A stretch of DNA of 64,000 nucleotides from Actinoallomurus iriomotensis (lineage in GTDB: Bacteria; Actinomycetota; Actinomycetes; Streptosporangiales; Streptosporangiaceae), in NCBI RefSeq assembly GCF_030269445.1, contig NZ_BSTJ01000001.1, positions 23,800-87,799 of the forward strand. Reading direction: 5' to 3'. Each line of letters starts with the position of its first letter. Position 1 is the stretch's first letter. The position numbers and the translations under genes are program-made. This document shows, piece after piece, positions 1 through 8,868 of the stretch. Below the pieces are notes generated by a model. It had not been told where the DNA came from and did no database searches. It saw nothing but the letters and a program-made list of their open reading frames with translations.

Positions 1-15
1 AACCGGCCCGCCAAC

Positions 16-47
16 GCGGGTGGGGCCGGCCTCGCCGCCCCACCCGC
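16..47 (+). other. Intercistronic hairpin upstream of permease gene
   Basis: A perfect 11-bp stem (16-26 with 37-47) encloses a 10-nt loop, ahead of the ribosome binding site of the first permease gene. Hairpins here commonly separate the binding-protein gene from the permease genes of sugar ABC operons and lower or stabilise downstream message. The presumed binding-protein gene lies outside the window, so the role is inferred. There is no T-tract, so full termination is unlikely. Confidence 0.5.
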
Positions 48-76
48 ACGCCCTTCGACGAAAGCAGGAGGTGACG

Positions 77-955
77 ATGTTCCGTAGATCGCAGCGAAGG
101 ATCGTGATTCCCTTCCTGCTGCCCGCGCTGATCCTGACGGGCTTGTTCTTCCTTTATCCGCTGGTGCGGGCCGGCATCATCTCGTTCGAACACTTCTCCC
201 GCACCGGGCGTACGTCCTTCACCGGAGGAGAGCAGTACCGCAAGCTGGTCGACGACCCCTCGTACACGCGAGCGCTGAAGAACACCTTCCTGCTGACGTT
301 CATCGGCGCCTGCATGCTGTTCCCACCGGCCGTGGCGGTCGCCTGGGCACTGCACCAGAAGCTGTACGGGGAGAGCTTCTTCCGGTTCGTGGTGTTCGCC
401 CCCGCAGTGCTCTCGACCGCGGTCGTGGCGTTGATGTGGAAGTTCATCTACCACCCGACGATCGGCCTCATCGACCCGGCCCTGCGCTCGGCGGGGCTCG
501 GCGCGCTGGCGCGTACCTGGCTGGGAGACCCGACCACGGCGCTGCCCGCGATCGCCTTCACCGTGGTCTGGCAGGGGATCGGGATCTGGGTGGTGCTGCT
601 CTCCGCCGGTTTCGAGCGGCTGCCGGTCGAGGTGCTCGAGGCCGGGCGGGTCGACGGCGCCGGCGAATGGGCGCTGTTCCGGCGGATCATGCTGCCGATG
701 CTGCGCGATCTGATGCGCATCCTGCTCGTCCTGTGGGTGGTGCAGAGCATGCAGTCCTTCGCGTTCGTCCAGATCATGACCCGGGGCGGTCCGTTCGGCT
801 CCACCGACGTGGTGTCGACCCTGATGTACCGCACCGCCTTCGACCAGGCCGATTTCGGGTACGCCGCCGCGATGGGCGTCACCCTGCTCTTCGTCATGCT
901 GGCTCTCACAGTGATCGTCAATAAGGTGCTCAAGCGCGATGTCATCCAGTACTGA
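77..955 (+). CDS. Carbohydrate ABC transporter permease (MalF/UgpA type)
   Basis: This is an inner-membrane permease of a CUT1-type sugar importer and would pair with the next gene to form the translocation pore. About 292 residues with six hydrophobic segments are visible. The EAA loop (EAGRVDGAGEWALFRRIMLP, about residues 195-215) contacts the ATPase. The start at 77 was chosen because AGGAGGTGAC precedes it at ideal spacing; an in-frame ATG at 20 has no such site. The gene overlaps the next permease by 17 bp. The binding protein is presumably just upstream, outside the window. The ATPase is probably a shared MsiK-like protein, as is common in actinomycetes. The substrate cannot be read from the sequence. 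Confidence 0.93.
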   Translation: MFRRSQRRIVIPFLLPALILTGLFFLYPLVRAGIISFEHFSRTGRTSFTGGEQYRKLVDDPSYTRALKNTFLLTFIGACMLFPPAVAVAWALHQKLYGESFFRFVVFAPAVLSTAVVALMWKFIYHPTIGLIDPALRSAGLGALARTWLGDPTTALPAIAFTVVWQGIGIWVVLLSAGFERLPVEVLEAGRVDGAGEWALFRRIMLPMLRDLMRILLVLWVVQSMQSFAFVQIMTRGGPFGSTDVVSTLMYRTAFDQADFGYAAAMGVTLLFVMLALTVIVNKVLKRDVIQY

Positions 956-1865
956 GACGCGAAACCCGCCCGTGGCCGCCGCGAGGGGCGCGGCCACCCG
1001 GCGCCGACGGAGCGTGCGCGCGACGGGCCGCGCACCCTTCCGGACGTATCACCTGGCCCTGTACCTGTTCCTGGTCTGCTTCGCGTTCTCGTCGCTGAGC
1101 GCTTTCCTGTGGGTGTTCAACGCGTCACTGAAGACCAACCGGGAGTTCCTCACGACCGCGCCGTGGTCGCTGGCCGACGGGTGGCGATGGAGCAACTACG
1201 TGACCGCGTGGACGAACGCGAGTATCGGAGACTTCTTCCTCAACAGCGTTCTGGTCAGCGTGTGCGCCACGGTCCTGGGGGTGGCGGTGGCGGCCTTCGC
1301 GGCGTACCCCATCGCCCGGGTGGAGTTCAAGGTCAACAACCTGGTCCTGATGGTGTTCCTGCTCGGCCTGATGGTGCCGTGGATGGTCACCTTCATCCCG
1401 CTGTACATGACCGTGGACGATGTGGGGCTGCTGGACTCCCGGCTCGGGCTGATCCTCGTGTACGCCACCTACAACCTTCCCCTGAACATCTTCGTCCTCG
1501 TCGGGTTCATGAAGACACTCCCCCGCGAACTGGAGGAGTCGGCAGCGGTCGACGGCGCCGGGCCGACCCGGACCTTCCTGAAGATCATCCTTCCGCTGCT
1601 GGGGCCCGGCCTCGCGTCGGTGACCATCCTCAGCTTCTTGAACAACTGGAACGAGTTCTTCTACGGGCTGGTGCTCATCCACACGCCGGGGAAGATGACA
1701 CTGCCGTTGGGGCTGTTCCAGCTCGGCCAGGCCGCGGACTACGGGACGAACTGGGTCGCGCTGTTCTCCGGCATCATGATCACCTCGGTGCCCGTCCTGC
1801 TGGTCTTCGCGTTCATGCAGCGGCACATCACCAGAGGGCTGACGGCGGGGGCGATCAAGGGATGA
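939..1865 (+). CDS. Carbohydrate ABC transporter permease (MalG/UgpE type)
   Basis: Second permease of the same CUT1-type importer, 308 residues. An Arg-rich cytoplasmic N-terminus of about 35 residues precedes six membrane segments. The conserved EAA loop (EESAAVDGAGPTRTFLKIILP, about residues 190-210) is present, and the C-terminus TRGLTAGAIKG is the typical MalG-family ending. The start lies inside the 3' end of the previous gene, which indicates translational coupling. No ATPase gene follows. Instead there is a non-functional gene remnant, so the operon seems to end here. Sugar specificity is unknown. Confidence 0.93.
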   Translation: MSSSTETRNPPVAAARGAATRRRRSVRATGRAPFRTYHLALYLFLVCFAFSSLSAFLWVFNASLKTNREFLTTAPWSLADGWRWSNYVTAWTNASIGDFFLNSVLVSVCATVLGVAVAAFAAYPIARVEFKVNNLVLMVFLLGLMVPWMVTFIPLYMTVDDVGLLDSRLGLILVYATYNLPLNIFVLVGFMKTLPRELEESAAVDGAGPTRTFLKIILPLLGPGLASVTILSFLNNWNEFFYGLVLIHTPGKMTLPLGLFQLGQAADYGTNWVALFSGIMITSVPVLLVFAFMQRHITRGLTAGAIKG

Positions 1866-2030
1866 CCGGATCCGTCCGTCCGCCTGGACGCTGAGCAGCA
1901 TGACGGCATTACGTTCTGCTACAAGGACAGCGCCGGTCTTCGGAACACCGGCGCCGTCAACACCTGGACCTCGACGAACCTCGGTTCGGAGTCGGCGAAC
2001 AAATTCAACCTCGTCACCGTTTGGTGCTAG
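1866..2030 (+). pseudogene. C-terminal remnant of an unidentified protein
   Basis: After the permease stop, one frame stays open with protein-like composition for about 50 codons and ends at TAG 2028-2030. It contains a Tyr/Thr/Asn-rich segment with two cysteines, including TFCYKDS and NLVTVWC. No start codon with a ribosome binding site exists in this frame, so it is a truncated 3' end. The cysteines and polar composition resemble small secreted actinomycete proteins, but the family is not recognised. Its stop overlaps the stop of the converging P450 gene through a shared CTAG. Confidence 0.45.
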
Positions 2031-3319
2031 GCCGGAGAGGTGAACGCGCAGGGCAGCCGTTTGTAGCCGTTGATGAAGCCCGACAGCAGACGGTCGGGCT
2101 CACCGGCGGCGTGGATGTCCGGGAGGCGGGTGAACAGCTCCTCCAGCATGATGGTGATCTCCCGGCGGGCCAGGTTCGCGCCGAGGCAGAAGTGCGGGCC
2201 CGGACCGCCGAACCCGACGTGGGGGTTGGGCGTACGGGTGATGTCGAACGTGTCCGGGTCCGGGAAGACCGCCTCGTCGCGGTTGGCCGCGTTGTAGAAG
2301 AGCAGCACCTTGTCGCCCGCGTGGTACGTGTGCCCGTTCATCTCGTGGTCGCGGGTCACGTTGCGGCGCATGAAGATGACCGGCGTGGCATAGCGGACGA
2401 TCTCCTCCACCGCGCCGCCGATCCGCCCGTGGAAGTCCTCCAGGAGCAGCCTCCGCTGCTCGGGGAAGTCGGTGAACAGCTTCAGCGCGTGGCTCAGGGC
2501 CGTACGCGTCGTCTCGTTGCCGGCCACGACGAGGAGCAGGAAGAACGAGCCGAGCTCCCGCGTGGTCAGCCGCTCGCCGTCGACGTTGGCGTTGACGAGT
2601 GCCGAGGTCAGGTCGTCGGTCGGGTTCTTGATGCGCTCGCGGCCGAGGCGGGCCGCCAAGCGGTGGAGGTCGCGGGCGGCGCGCACGATGCGGAACAGGG
2701 CGCGGGCCATCGTGAACCGGTCGATCCGGTCCGGGTCGACCCCGGTGTACTCGGCGTCGGAGTTGCCGAGGATGACGTTGGTCCGGGCGATGACCCGGGC
2801 GTAGTCACGCTCGGGGATGCCGAGCATGTCGCAGATCACCTCGACCGGCAGGCGAACGGCGACCTTGGCCACGAAGTCTCCGGGCCCGGAGTCGATCAGC
2901 TCGTCGACGATGCGCGCGGCACGCCGGCGTACGTCGTCCTCGGTCTTGGCGAGCATCCTCGGGGTGAAGGCGCGGGAGACGATCCGGCGGATCTTGGCGT
3001 GCCGCGGATCGTCCATGTTGATGAGCGAACCGAAGTAGCGCCCCATGTACGCCGGGAGGTCCGGGATCGTGGTGGCGCTCGGCTCGCTGCTGAAGACGTC
3101 CTGGCGGCGGCTCGCCTCGCTCACGTCGGCGTGCCGTACGAGCGCCCAGTAGCCCTTGCCGGCGGGCACGAGCGGCACGGACATCTCGGGGAAGAACGCC
3201 GGATGCTCCCGCGCGCGCAACGCCGCGAAGGCGGCCATCCGCTCGTCGAGCGGGCGCGCCCAGAAGTCCAGGCCGGACAGGTCGAGATCTTCGAGTCCCG
3301 GGGGCGACTCGGTCGTCAT
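2027..3319 (-). CDS. Cytochrome P450 (CYP124/CYP125/CYP142-like)
   Basis: A 430-residue soluble class I bacterial P450 that would use ferredoxin and ferredoxin reductase to hydroxylate a lipophilic substrate. Visible motifs are the I-helix AGNETTR, the K-helix EEIVR, and the haem loop FGGPGPHFCLGANLARREI with its Cys ligand. The loop has one residue more than the usual FGxGxHxCxG. That spacing is typical of the mycobacterial CYP124/125/142 group, which attacks methyl-branched lipids and sterol side chains. The start is placed at MTTESPPGLED; an upstream in-frame extension is Arg-rich and unlike a P450 N-terminus. No redox partner is adjacent. The Ltp2-like genes near 57 kb could belong to the same kind of pathway, but this is only a suggestion. 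Confidence 0.93.
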   Translation of the reverse strand: MTTESPPGLEDLDLSGLDFWARPLDERMAAFAALRAREHPAFFPEMSVPLVPAGKGYWALVRHADVSEASRRQDVFSSEPSATTIPDLPAYMGRYFGSLINMDDPRHAKIRRIVSRAFTPRMLAKTEDDVRRRAARIVDELIDSGPGDFVAKVAVRLPVEVICDMLGIPERDYARVIARTNVILGNSDAEYTGVDPDRIDRFTMARALFRIVRAARDLHRLAARLGRERIKNPTDDLTSALVNANVDGERLTTRELGSFFLLLVVAGNETTRTALSHALKLFTDFPEQRRLLLEDFHGRIGGAVEEIVRYATPVIFMRRNVTRDHEMNGHTYHAGDKVLLFYNAANRDEAVFPDPDTFDITRTPNPHVGFGGPGPHFCLGANLARREITIMLEELFTRLPDIHAAGEPDRLLSGFINGYKRLPCAFTSPA

Positions 3320-3417
3320 GCGACACCACCCAAGTAAGCGACCAATTACAGTGAAGCACATCCGGCCCATGGGGAAAAGGCCGCGGGTCGCCCCCGGCGG
3401 GCAGGTGGATGCGGCGG

Positions 3418-3843
3418 CTACTTGGCGAACAGCTGTGACTCGTCGGCGAACGCCTTGAACTCCAGCGCGTTGCCCGCCGGATCGCGCAGGAACATCGTCC
3501 ACTGCTCCCCCGGCTCGCCGGCGAACCGGACGTACGGCTCGATGACGAACTCCACGCCCGCGTCGCGCAGCCGCCCCGCCAGCGCGTGGAAGTCCTCCGG
3601 CGGCAGGATGAGGCCGAAGTGCGGCACCGGCACGTCATGCCCGTCGACCGGGTTGCTCCCCTCCGCGTCGGCCGTGACCGGCACCCGGTGGGTGACCACC
3701 TGGTGACCGTAGAAGTTCCAGTCCACCCACGCGTCCGACGAGCGCCCCTCGGGCAGGCCGAGCACGCCGCCGTAGAAGGCACGGGCGCGGCCGATGTCGT
3801 CCACCGGTATGGCCAGATGGAACCCAGGACGTACTACGGTCAC
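3418..3843 (-). CDS. VOC/glyoxalase-fold protein
   Basis: A 141-residue protein of the vicinal oxygen chelate superfamily. It shows two beta-alpha-beta-beta-beta modules: [23 protein letters not shown] at the N-terminus and the [27 protein letters not shown] ending with its terminal Glu. Histidine and Glu residues at the usual metal positions (FHLAIP, HFGLI, ALEFKAF) suggest a divalent-metal enzyme, such as a dioxygenase, isomerase or resistance protein. The exact reaction is not predictable. It lies about 100 bp upstream of the P450 gene on the same strand and may be co-transcribed. Confidence 0.85.
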   Translation of the reverse strand: MTVVRPGFHLAIPVDDIGRARAFYGGVLGLPEGRSSDAWVDWNFYGHQVVTHRVPVTADAEGSNPVDGHDVPVPHFGLILPPEDFHALAGRLRDAGVEFVIEPYVRFAGEPGEQWTMFLRDPAGNALEFKAFADESQLFAK

Positions 3844-3880
3844 GACTCCTCCTCAACCGTGGGTGTCGCGTCCGAGTCTT

Positions 3881-4969
3881 TCATCCCCCTTTGGCGGCTC
3901 GCGCGGCGGCGGCGAGGTCCGGCAGGGCGCTCTCCGGGACCAGCGACAGGTTGTACAGCGCGATGTCGGCCGCCCCCACTCCCCGCAGCGCTCGGACGTC
4001 GTCCGCCAGGCGGCCTCCGGTGCGGTCGGGGCTCCAGTTCAGCGACGCCAGCAGCGGCCGGTCGCCGGCCAGGGCCGCCAGCCCGCCGTACCGGGCGGCG
4101 AGCGCGTCGCCGGTCAGCGTGCCGCAGCCGAGGCCGACACGGTCGGCCGGCGCGAACGCGTCGGGGCCCGACCCCTGGAGCGCCGCCATGTCCGGGTCGT
4201 CGAAGATCAGCGGACGGACGGCCGCGTCATGCTCGTGCGCGGCGGCCGCCGTCGCCTCCATGACGCGCCGCACGCCGTGGGCGCGCACCGTCCGCAACGT
4301 CGGGGCGCCCTCGCCGGCGAGCGCGAGATCCCGAAGCTCCGCCGGGTCGTGGCCGAGCTCCTCCATCAGCCGTACGCAGGCGCCGCAGAAGCACTGCCCC
4401 GCCATCGCCCGTGCCATCCCGGTCAGGGGCGCCAGCTCCAGCGAGATGACGTACGACGGGTCCCACGCGGCGTACAGGGCGGACTCCAGCTCGACCACGT
4501 CCGGGGAGAACCGGGCGCAAACGTCGGCGACCAGCGCGGAGGCGTACTCGACCACGTCCGGGTGGCTCGGGCACAACGCGTGGATCGTGGGCGTGCCGTC
4601 GAGCGTGCGCGCGGCGAGCTCGGGGTGCGCGGCCACCACCGGGTCGTCGTGCAGCACGACCGTCCAGGCGTGGAAGGCCAGACCGTGCCGCGGCGCCTCC
4701 TCCCGCAGCTCGCGCAGCGCCGTGATCTCCTCCTCACCCGCGACCGTGAGCGGCCGCAGCCGTCCGTACCGATCCTCGGCAGGAGGGAAGTAGGTGATCC
4801 CGGGCGGTGAGTGCCGTACGAGGCCATGACGGGCGAACCAGCGCCGCGCCGGGTGGTAACGGACCGCCACCGCGATCGCGTCGGCGCCGAGCCCGGCGGC
4901 CAGCGCGCACAGCTCGGCCGGCCCGGTGAGCAGGGCGTCCTCGGGATAGCAGAAGACCTGTACGGTCAC
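3881..4969 (-). CDS. Hypothetical protein, possible TIM-barrel fold
   Basis: A 362-residue Ala-rich protein, apparently cytosolic, with no signal peptide. Alternating hydrophobic strands and helices (for example AIAVAVRYHP, GLAFHAWTVVLHDD, DVVELESALYAAW, LLASLNWSPDRTGG) resemble a (beta/alpha)8 barrel. An FCGACVRLMEELG segment near the middle carries a CxxC pair that could bind metal or a cluster. It resembles uncharacterised 'alanine-rich' actinomycete proteins. Glycoside hydrolase or sugar-epimerase relationships are possible but not shown. It stands alone, with the divergent repeat-bearing intergenic region on its 5' side. Confidence 0.7.
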   Translation of the reverse strand: MTVQVFCYPEDALLTGPAELCALAAGLGADAIAVAVRYHPARRWFARHGLVRHSPPGITYFPPAEDRYGRLRPLTVAGEEEITALRELREEAPRHGLAFHAWTVVLHDDPVVAAHPELAARTLDGTPTIHALCPSHPDVVEYASALVADVCARFSPDVVELESALYAAWDPSYVISLELAPLTGMARAMAGQCFCGACVRLMEELGHDPAELRDLALAGEGAPTLRTVRAHGVRRVMEATAAAAHEHDAAVRPLIFDDPDMAALQGSGPDAFAPADRVGLGCGTLTGDALAARYGGLAALAGDRPLLASLNWSPDRTGGRLADDVRALRGVGAADIALYNLSLVPESALPDLAAAARAAKGG

Positions 4970-5015
4970 GGGCCCTCCTCCGTCGGAAAAGTGACCACGG
5001 TACTGTGCTTGCCGG

Positions 5016-5035
5016 TTCCCTCGCTTCGCTCGGTC
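5016..5035 (-). repeat. Dispersed repeat copy in the 4970-5239 gap
   Basis: The gap 4970-5239 contains no convincing gene. Within it, the minus strand of 5016-5035 reads GACCGAGCGAAGCGAGGGAA, identical to a core found twice at 57.9-58.0 kb around the DUF35 gene start. A single TTGTCCACA (a DnaA-box match) lies nearby, but one box has no meaning alone. The rest of the gap is GC-rich and contains a G/C-rich hairpin-forming segment. Confidence 0.6.
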
Positions 5036-5239
5036 ACGTGCGCCTCCTCGCGTCCGCGGTTGTCCACAGCCGAATCGGCGGACTACCGCCCGACGCCCTC
5101 GGAATTGGACAATGGAAGTGGGGTGCCCCCCTGGGCGGGAGGGGGCTCCCTGCGGGAGGGCTCTTCCGTCAGGTGTTCGTCCGGCGTTCCGTGTCCGCCG
5201 GGCATGACTGAGCCGGCTCGGGCGGGGCGGTTCAGGCGT

Positions 5240-5572
5240 TCAGGTCTTGGCGACGGTCAGCAGGATGACGGAGTCCTCCAGGGCCTCCAGGCCGTGCCGT
5301 ACGTCGGGGAGGATCAGCAGGTCTCCGGTCCGTGCGTCCCACGCGTCCCCGTCGGCGGTGAGGCGGACCCGGCCCTGCAGGACGTACAGCGTCGCGTCGC
5401 CCGGGCTCTCGTGCTCCGCCATCGACCGGCCCGCGGTGAAGGCGATGGCGGTCTGCCGCAGCGTCCGCTCGTGTCCGCCGAAGACGGTCTCCGAGCTGCG
5501 TCCCGTGGCGTCGGCGCCCGCCCGGGCCGCGAGTTCGCGCGCCAGAGCCTCCAGTGACATCTTCCTCTGCAT
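5240..5572 (-). CDS. Small cupin-domain protein
   Basis: A roughly 110-residue single-cupin protein. Motif 1 is represented by AFTAGRSMAEHESPGDATLYVLQGRVRL and motif 2 by DLLILPDVRHGLEAL, with His and Glu as possible metal ligands. Such proteins are small metal enzymes or sensors. It begins 10 bp after the TetR gene stop and is the last gene of an acyl-CoA dehydrogenase-TetR-cupin operon. The start is uncertain. The ATG at 5572 has no ribosome binding site, and the ATG at 5560 has GAGGA only two bases upstream. Confidence 0.85.
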   Translation of the reverse strand: MQRKMSLEALARELAARAGADATGRSSETVFGGHERTLRQTAIAFTAGRSMAEHESPGDATLYVLQGRVRLTADGDAWDARTGDLLILPDVRHGLEALEDSVILLTVAKT

Positions 5573-5582
5573 TACGCCAGTC

Positions 5583-6227
5583 TTACAGTGCCGCCCCCGA
5601 CGGCGGCCAGACCCCCGTGTCCCCGGCGCGGCGCAGGCCGTCGAGGAACAGCGCGACGTAGTGACGGCCGACGTCGCGGGGGCCCAGCGCGCCGTCCGGG
5701 TGCCACCAGGTGCTGATCTGGTGCACCGCGCCGAACAGGAAGTTGACCGCCAGGTCGGCCGACGCGTCCGTACGGAACGTCCCGTCCCGCCGGCCCTCCT
5801 CGACCAGGGCGCGGAACCGCTCGTGGTAGCGCCGCCGCTCCGCGCGTACGGCCCGGCGCTTGTCCTCCGGCAGCAGGTGCATGGAGCGGAAGAAGACGGT
5901 CAGCTCGTCCAGGTGGGCGCAGCTCGTCTCGATCACGTCGAGGACGGCGTCGCGCAGCCGCTCCTCCGGGGTGCCCGGACCGCCGGCGATCCGCTCCAGG
6001 CGTTCGGTCTGCAGCGCGAGCAGGCGGTGGTAGATCTCATACAGCAGATCGTCCTTTGCCGCGAAGTAGTGGTACATCGCGCCCTTGGTGACGCCCGCCG
6101 CCGCGACGATCTCCTGCACGGAGGTGTTCTCGTAGCCGTTCCCGGCGAACAGGCGGGTGGCCGCCTCGAGCAGCCGCTCCGGCAGCGGCCGCGCCCGCCC
6201 GGGAACCTCCGCCGTCCCCTGCGCCAT
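5583..6227 (-). CDS. TetR-family transcriptional regulator (acyl-CoA dehydrogenase operon)
   Basis: A 214-residue TetR repressor. The N-terminal helix-turn-helix (TSVQEIVAAAGVTKGAMYHYFAAKDDLLYEI, about residues 36-66) binds DNA and the rest is a ligand-binding helical domain. It lies 9 bp downstream of the acyl-CoA dehydrogenase gene and upstream of a cupin gene. An 18-bp palindrome in the operon promoter (7484-7501) is its likely operator, which implies autoregulation. By analogy with TetR proteins linked to acyl-CoA dehydrogenases, the effector is probably an acyl-CoA. This is inferred from context. Confidence 0.92.
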   Translation of the reverse strand: MAQGTAEVPGRARPLPERLLEAATRLFAGNGYENTSVQEIVAAAGVTKGAMYHYFAAKDDLLYEIYHRLLALQTERLERIAGGPGTPEERLRDAVLDVIETSCAHLDELTVFFRSMHLLPEDKRRAVRAERRRYHERFRALVEEGRRDGTFRTDASADLAVNFLFGAVHQISTWWHPDGALGPRDVGRHYVALFLDGLRRAGDTGVWPPSGAAL

Positions 6228-6236
6228 CCGGGCCGC

Positions 6237-7454
6237 TCAGCGGTTCCGGTACGGGGCGAGTTCGCGGCGGGCGATGGAGCGCTTGTGCACCTCGTCGGGC
6301 CCGTCCGCCAGGTGCAGCGTGCGCATGCCGGCCCACAGCTCGGCCAGCGGGAAGTCCTGGGACACGCCGCCGCCGCCGTGGGCCTGGATGGCGCGGTCGA
6401 TGACCCAGCTCGCCATCTCCGGCACCGCCGCCTTGATCGCCGAGATCTCCACGCGCGCGCCCTTGTTGCCGACGGTGTCCATCAGCCACGCGGTCTTGAA
6501 CACCAGCAGCCGGGCCTGCTCGATGCGGATGCGCGACTCGGCGATCCAGTCCTGGACGACGCCGTGGTCGGCGATCGGGGCGCCGAAGGCGACGCGGGAG
6601 GTGACCCGCTCGCACATCAGCTCCAGCGCCCGCTCGGCCATGCCGATGGCGCGCATGCAGTGGTGGATGCGGCCGGGGCCGAGGCGTTCCTGGGCGATGC
6701 GGAAGCCCTCACCCTCGCCGAGCAGGATGTTGTCCGCCGGCACGCGCACGTTCTCGAAGCCGACCTCGGCGTGCCCGCCGTGGGTGCCGTCGTCGTAGCC
6801 GAAGACCGACAGCCCCCGCTCGACCGTGACGCCGGGGGTGTCCTTGGGCACCAGCACCATGCTCTGCCGCCGGTACGCGGGCCCGTCCGGGTCGGTGACG
6901 CCCATCACGATGAAGATCTCGCACTCGGGGCTGAGCGCGCCCGAGGACCACCACTTGCGCCCGTTGAGCACGTACTCGTCGCCGTCGCGTTCGATGCGCA
7001 GCGCGATGTTGGAGGCGTCGGAGGAGGCCACCGCCGGCTCGGTCATGCAGAACGCCGAGCGGATCGCCCCGTCCAGCAGCGGCTCCAGCCACCGCTGCCG
7101 CTGCTCCTGGGTGCCGAACATGGCGAGGATCTCCATGTTGCCGGTGTCGGGCGCGGCGCAGTTGAGGGCGACCGGCGCGATCTTCGGCGACCGTCCCATG
7201 ATCTCGGCGAGCGGCGCGTACTGCAGGTTCGTCAGCCCGGCGCCGTACGGCTCGTGCGGCATGAACAGGTTCCACAGGCCGCGCTTGCGCGCCTCGGCCT
7301 TGAGATCCTCGATGACCGGCGGCGTCGACCACGGGTCGGTCCGCTCGGCCGCCTGGGCGGCGTAGACCGGCTCGGCCGGGTAGACGTGGGCGTCCATGAA
7401 CTCCAGCAGCCGGTCCCGGTAGTCGCCGGTCGTCGCGTCGAACCCGAAGTCCAT
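6237..7454 (-). CDS. Acyl-CoA dehydrogenase
   Basis: A 405-residue FAD-dependent acyl-CoA dehydrogenase that would catalyse alpha,beta-desaturation of an acyl-CoA. Family landmarks are [40 protein letters not shown] (flavin and substrate site) and the C-terminal [29 protein letters not shown]. Its long N-terminus and [20 protein letters not shown] segment match the group acting on larger or branched substrates (ACAD10/11-like). The start at 7454 was chosen for the AGAGGAACGGC site directly upstream. It is the first gene of an operon with TetR and cupin genes and has a strong TetR-type operator 30 bp upstream. Confidence 0.95.
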   Translation of the reverse strand: MDFGFDATTGDYRDRLLEFMDAHVYPAEPVYAAQAAERTDPWSTPPVIEDLKAEARKRGLWNLFMPHEPYGAGLTNLQYAPLAEIMGRSPKIAPVALNCAAPDTGNMEILAMFGTQEQRQRWLEPLLDGAIRSAFCMTEPAVASSDASNIALRIERDGDEYVLNGRKWWSSGALSPECEIFIVMGVTDPDGPAYRRQSMVLVPKDTPGVTVERGLSVFGYDDGTHGGHAEVGFENVRVPADNILLGEGEGFRIAQERLGPGRIHHCMRAIGMAERALELMCERVTSRVAFGAPIADHGVVQDWIAESRIRIEQARLLVFKTAWLMDTVGNKGARVEISAIKAAVPEMASWVIDRAIQAHGGGGVSQDFPLAELWAGMRTLHLADGPDEVHKRSIARRELAPYRNR

Positions 7455-7483
7455 GCCGTTCCTCTCCACCGCGGATGCCGTGC

Positions 7484-7501
7484 ATACCGACCAGTCGGTA
7501 T
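7484..7501. promoter_or_regulatory. TetR operator upstream of acyl-CoA dehydrogenase operon
   Basis: The sequence ATACCGACCAGTCGGTAT is an 8+2+8 perfect inverted repeat located 30 bp upstream of the acyl-CoA dehydrogenase start. ACCGACYRGTCGGT-type palindromes are characteristic operators of TetR repressors linked to fatty-acid or CoA-ester catabolism. The TetR gene two positions down the operon is the obvious ligand. Confidence 0.8.
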
Positions 7502-7533
7502 GGCGTCACCGTAGGTCCGTACGCCGGAGCACG

Positions 7534-8760
7534 TCAACGGACACCTTCGTCCGGTTCGCGCGACCGCTCCCTCACCGTCCTGGCCGTCGCCCGCCGTTCG
7601 GCCGGGCCGGACAGCCAGGTCAGAATGGCCGCCGCCAGGACGAAGACGGCCGCGATGACCGGAAGCGCCGCGGCTCCGCCGGACTTCAGGCCGACCGCGC
7701 CGATCAGGCCGGACAGCGAGATCGCCAGGTACAGCACCGCCGCGTTGAGGGAGACCGCCAGCGGCCCGGTCCCGGCGGGCGAGAGCGCGATGGTCCGGTG
7801 CTGCTGCGGAGCGGTGACCGACCAGGAGGCGAACCCGGACAGCGCGACCACCGGCACCGCCGCGGTGAACACCCCGCTGATCAGCGGCATGACCAGGAAC
7901 ACCACCACCAGCGAGAGGGTGGCGGTGATCACCACCCGGCGCGGCCCGTACCGGTCGGCGAGCCTGCCCGCGACCAGGTTGCCCGCCGTGCCGGTCACGC
8001 CGAAGGCGAACAGCAGGAGCGCCACCCGGTCGCCGTGACCGGCCGGCGCCGGAGCGAACACGGCGCCGATGTAGGTGTAGGGCAGGTAGATGCCGATGAA
8101 GGCCAGCAGTGTGCCGGCCAGCACCCGGACCACCCCGGCATCGGCCAGCGGTGCGAATCTCTGCCGCAGGCCGGCCGCGCCGGCGAGCCGGATGTGCGGC
8201 AGGCGCAGCGCGATGATCGGCGTCACCACGACGGTCAGGGCGGTGACGAACCACACGGTGGCCCGCCAGCCCCAGGCGTCACCGATGGCGGTGCCCAGCG
8301 GGGCGCCCACCACCAGCGAGGAGGTCAGACCCACGGTGACAACGGCGATAGCCTGACCGCGCCGCCGCTCACCGGCGACGGTCGCGGCGGTGGCCCCGGC
8401 GTTGGGCGTGAACATGGCCGCGCCCGCGGCGGCGACGACCCGGGCGGCCAGGACCAGCGGGTAGCCGGGCGCCAGCGCCGTCGCCACGTTGCCGGCCGCG
8501 AACACCAGCAGTGCCGTGACCAGGCCGGTACGCCGGGACCAGCCGCCGGTCAGCGCGGCGAGCACCGGCGAGAGCACCGCGTACGCGATGGAGAACACGC
8601 TGACCAGCTGGCCCGCCGCCGCGACGCTGACGGACAGCGAACGGCTGATGTCGGGGAGCAGGCCGGCGATGACGAAGGCGTCGGTGCCGACCACGAAGGC
8701 GCCGACGGCCAGCACGCTCACGTGGGGCAGCCAGCGATCGCCGGTCACCGAGTCCGTCAT
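7534..8760 (-). CDS. MFS transporter (DHA1-type drug/metabolite exporter)
   Basis: A 408-residue major facilitator with 12 predicted membrane segments. It resembles the chloramphenicol/arabinose-efflux (CmlR/AraJ) group: FVVGTDAFVIAGLLPDISRSLSVSVAAAGQLVSVFSIAYAVLSP in helices 1-2 and a conserved RVVAAAGAAMFTPNAGATAATV in helix 4. It probably exports a small molecule by proton antiport. It is transcribed divergently from a LysR gene only 108 bp away, which is the likely regulator. The substrate is unknown. Confidence 0.92.
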   Translation of the reverse strand: MTDSVTGDRWLPHVSVLAVGAFVVGTDAFVIAGLLPDISRSLSVSVAAAGQLVSVFSIAYAVLSPVLAALTGGWSRRTGLVTALLVFAAGNVATALAPGYPLVLAARVVAAAGAAMFTPNAGATAATVAGERRRGQAIAVVTVGLTSSLVVGAPLGTAIGDAWGWRATVWFVTALTVVVTPIIALRLPHIRLAGAAGLRQRFAPLADAGVVRVLAGTLLAFIGIYLPYTYIGAVFAPAPAGHGDRVALLLFAFGVTGTAGNLVAGRLADRYGPRRVVITATLSLVVVFLVMPLISGVFTAAVPVVALSGFASWSVTAPQQHRTIALSPAGTGPLAVSLNAAVLYLAISLSGLIGAVGLKSGGAAALPVIAAVFVLAAAILTWLSGPAERRATARTVRERSREPDEGVR

Positions 8761-8868
8761 GGGAACTCCCCGCTGTCAGCTGGTCCTTCCTCCACGGCAG
8801 CGGCCAGTCAACCCGTCGCGGGCGCGGACCTGAAGGACCGATCGGATCACCGTTGATACCTTGCGGAT

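Noticed and set aside
5062..5075. A DnaA box (TTGTCCACA) as evidence for a replication origin
   Set aside because: Only one box was seen, without dnaA, dnaN or an AT-rich unwinding region.
5247..7514. A 755-codon plus-strand frame over the cupin, TetR and acyl-CoA dehydrogenase genes
   Set aside because: Three minus-strand genes with clear family motifs and a shared operator occupy the interval.
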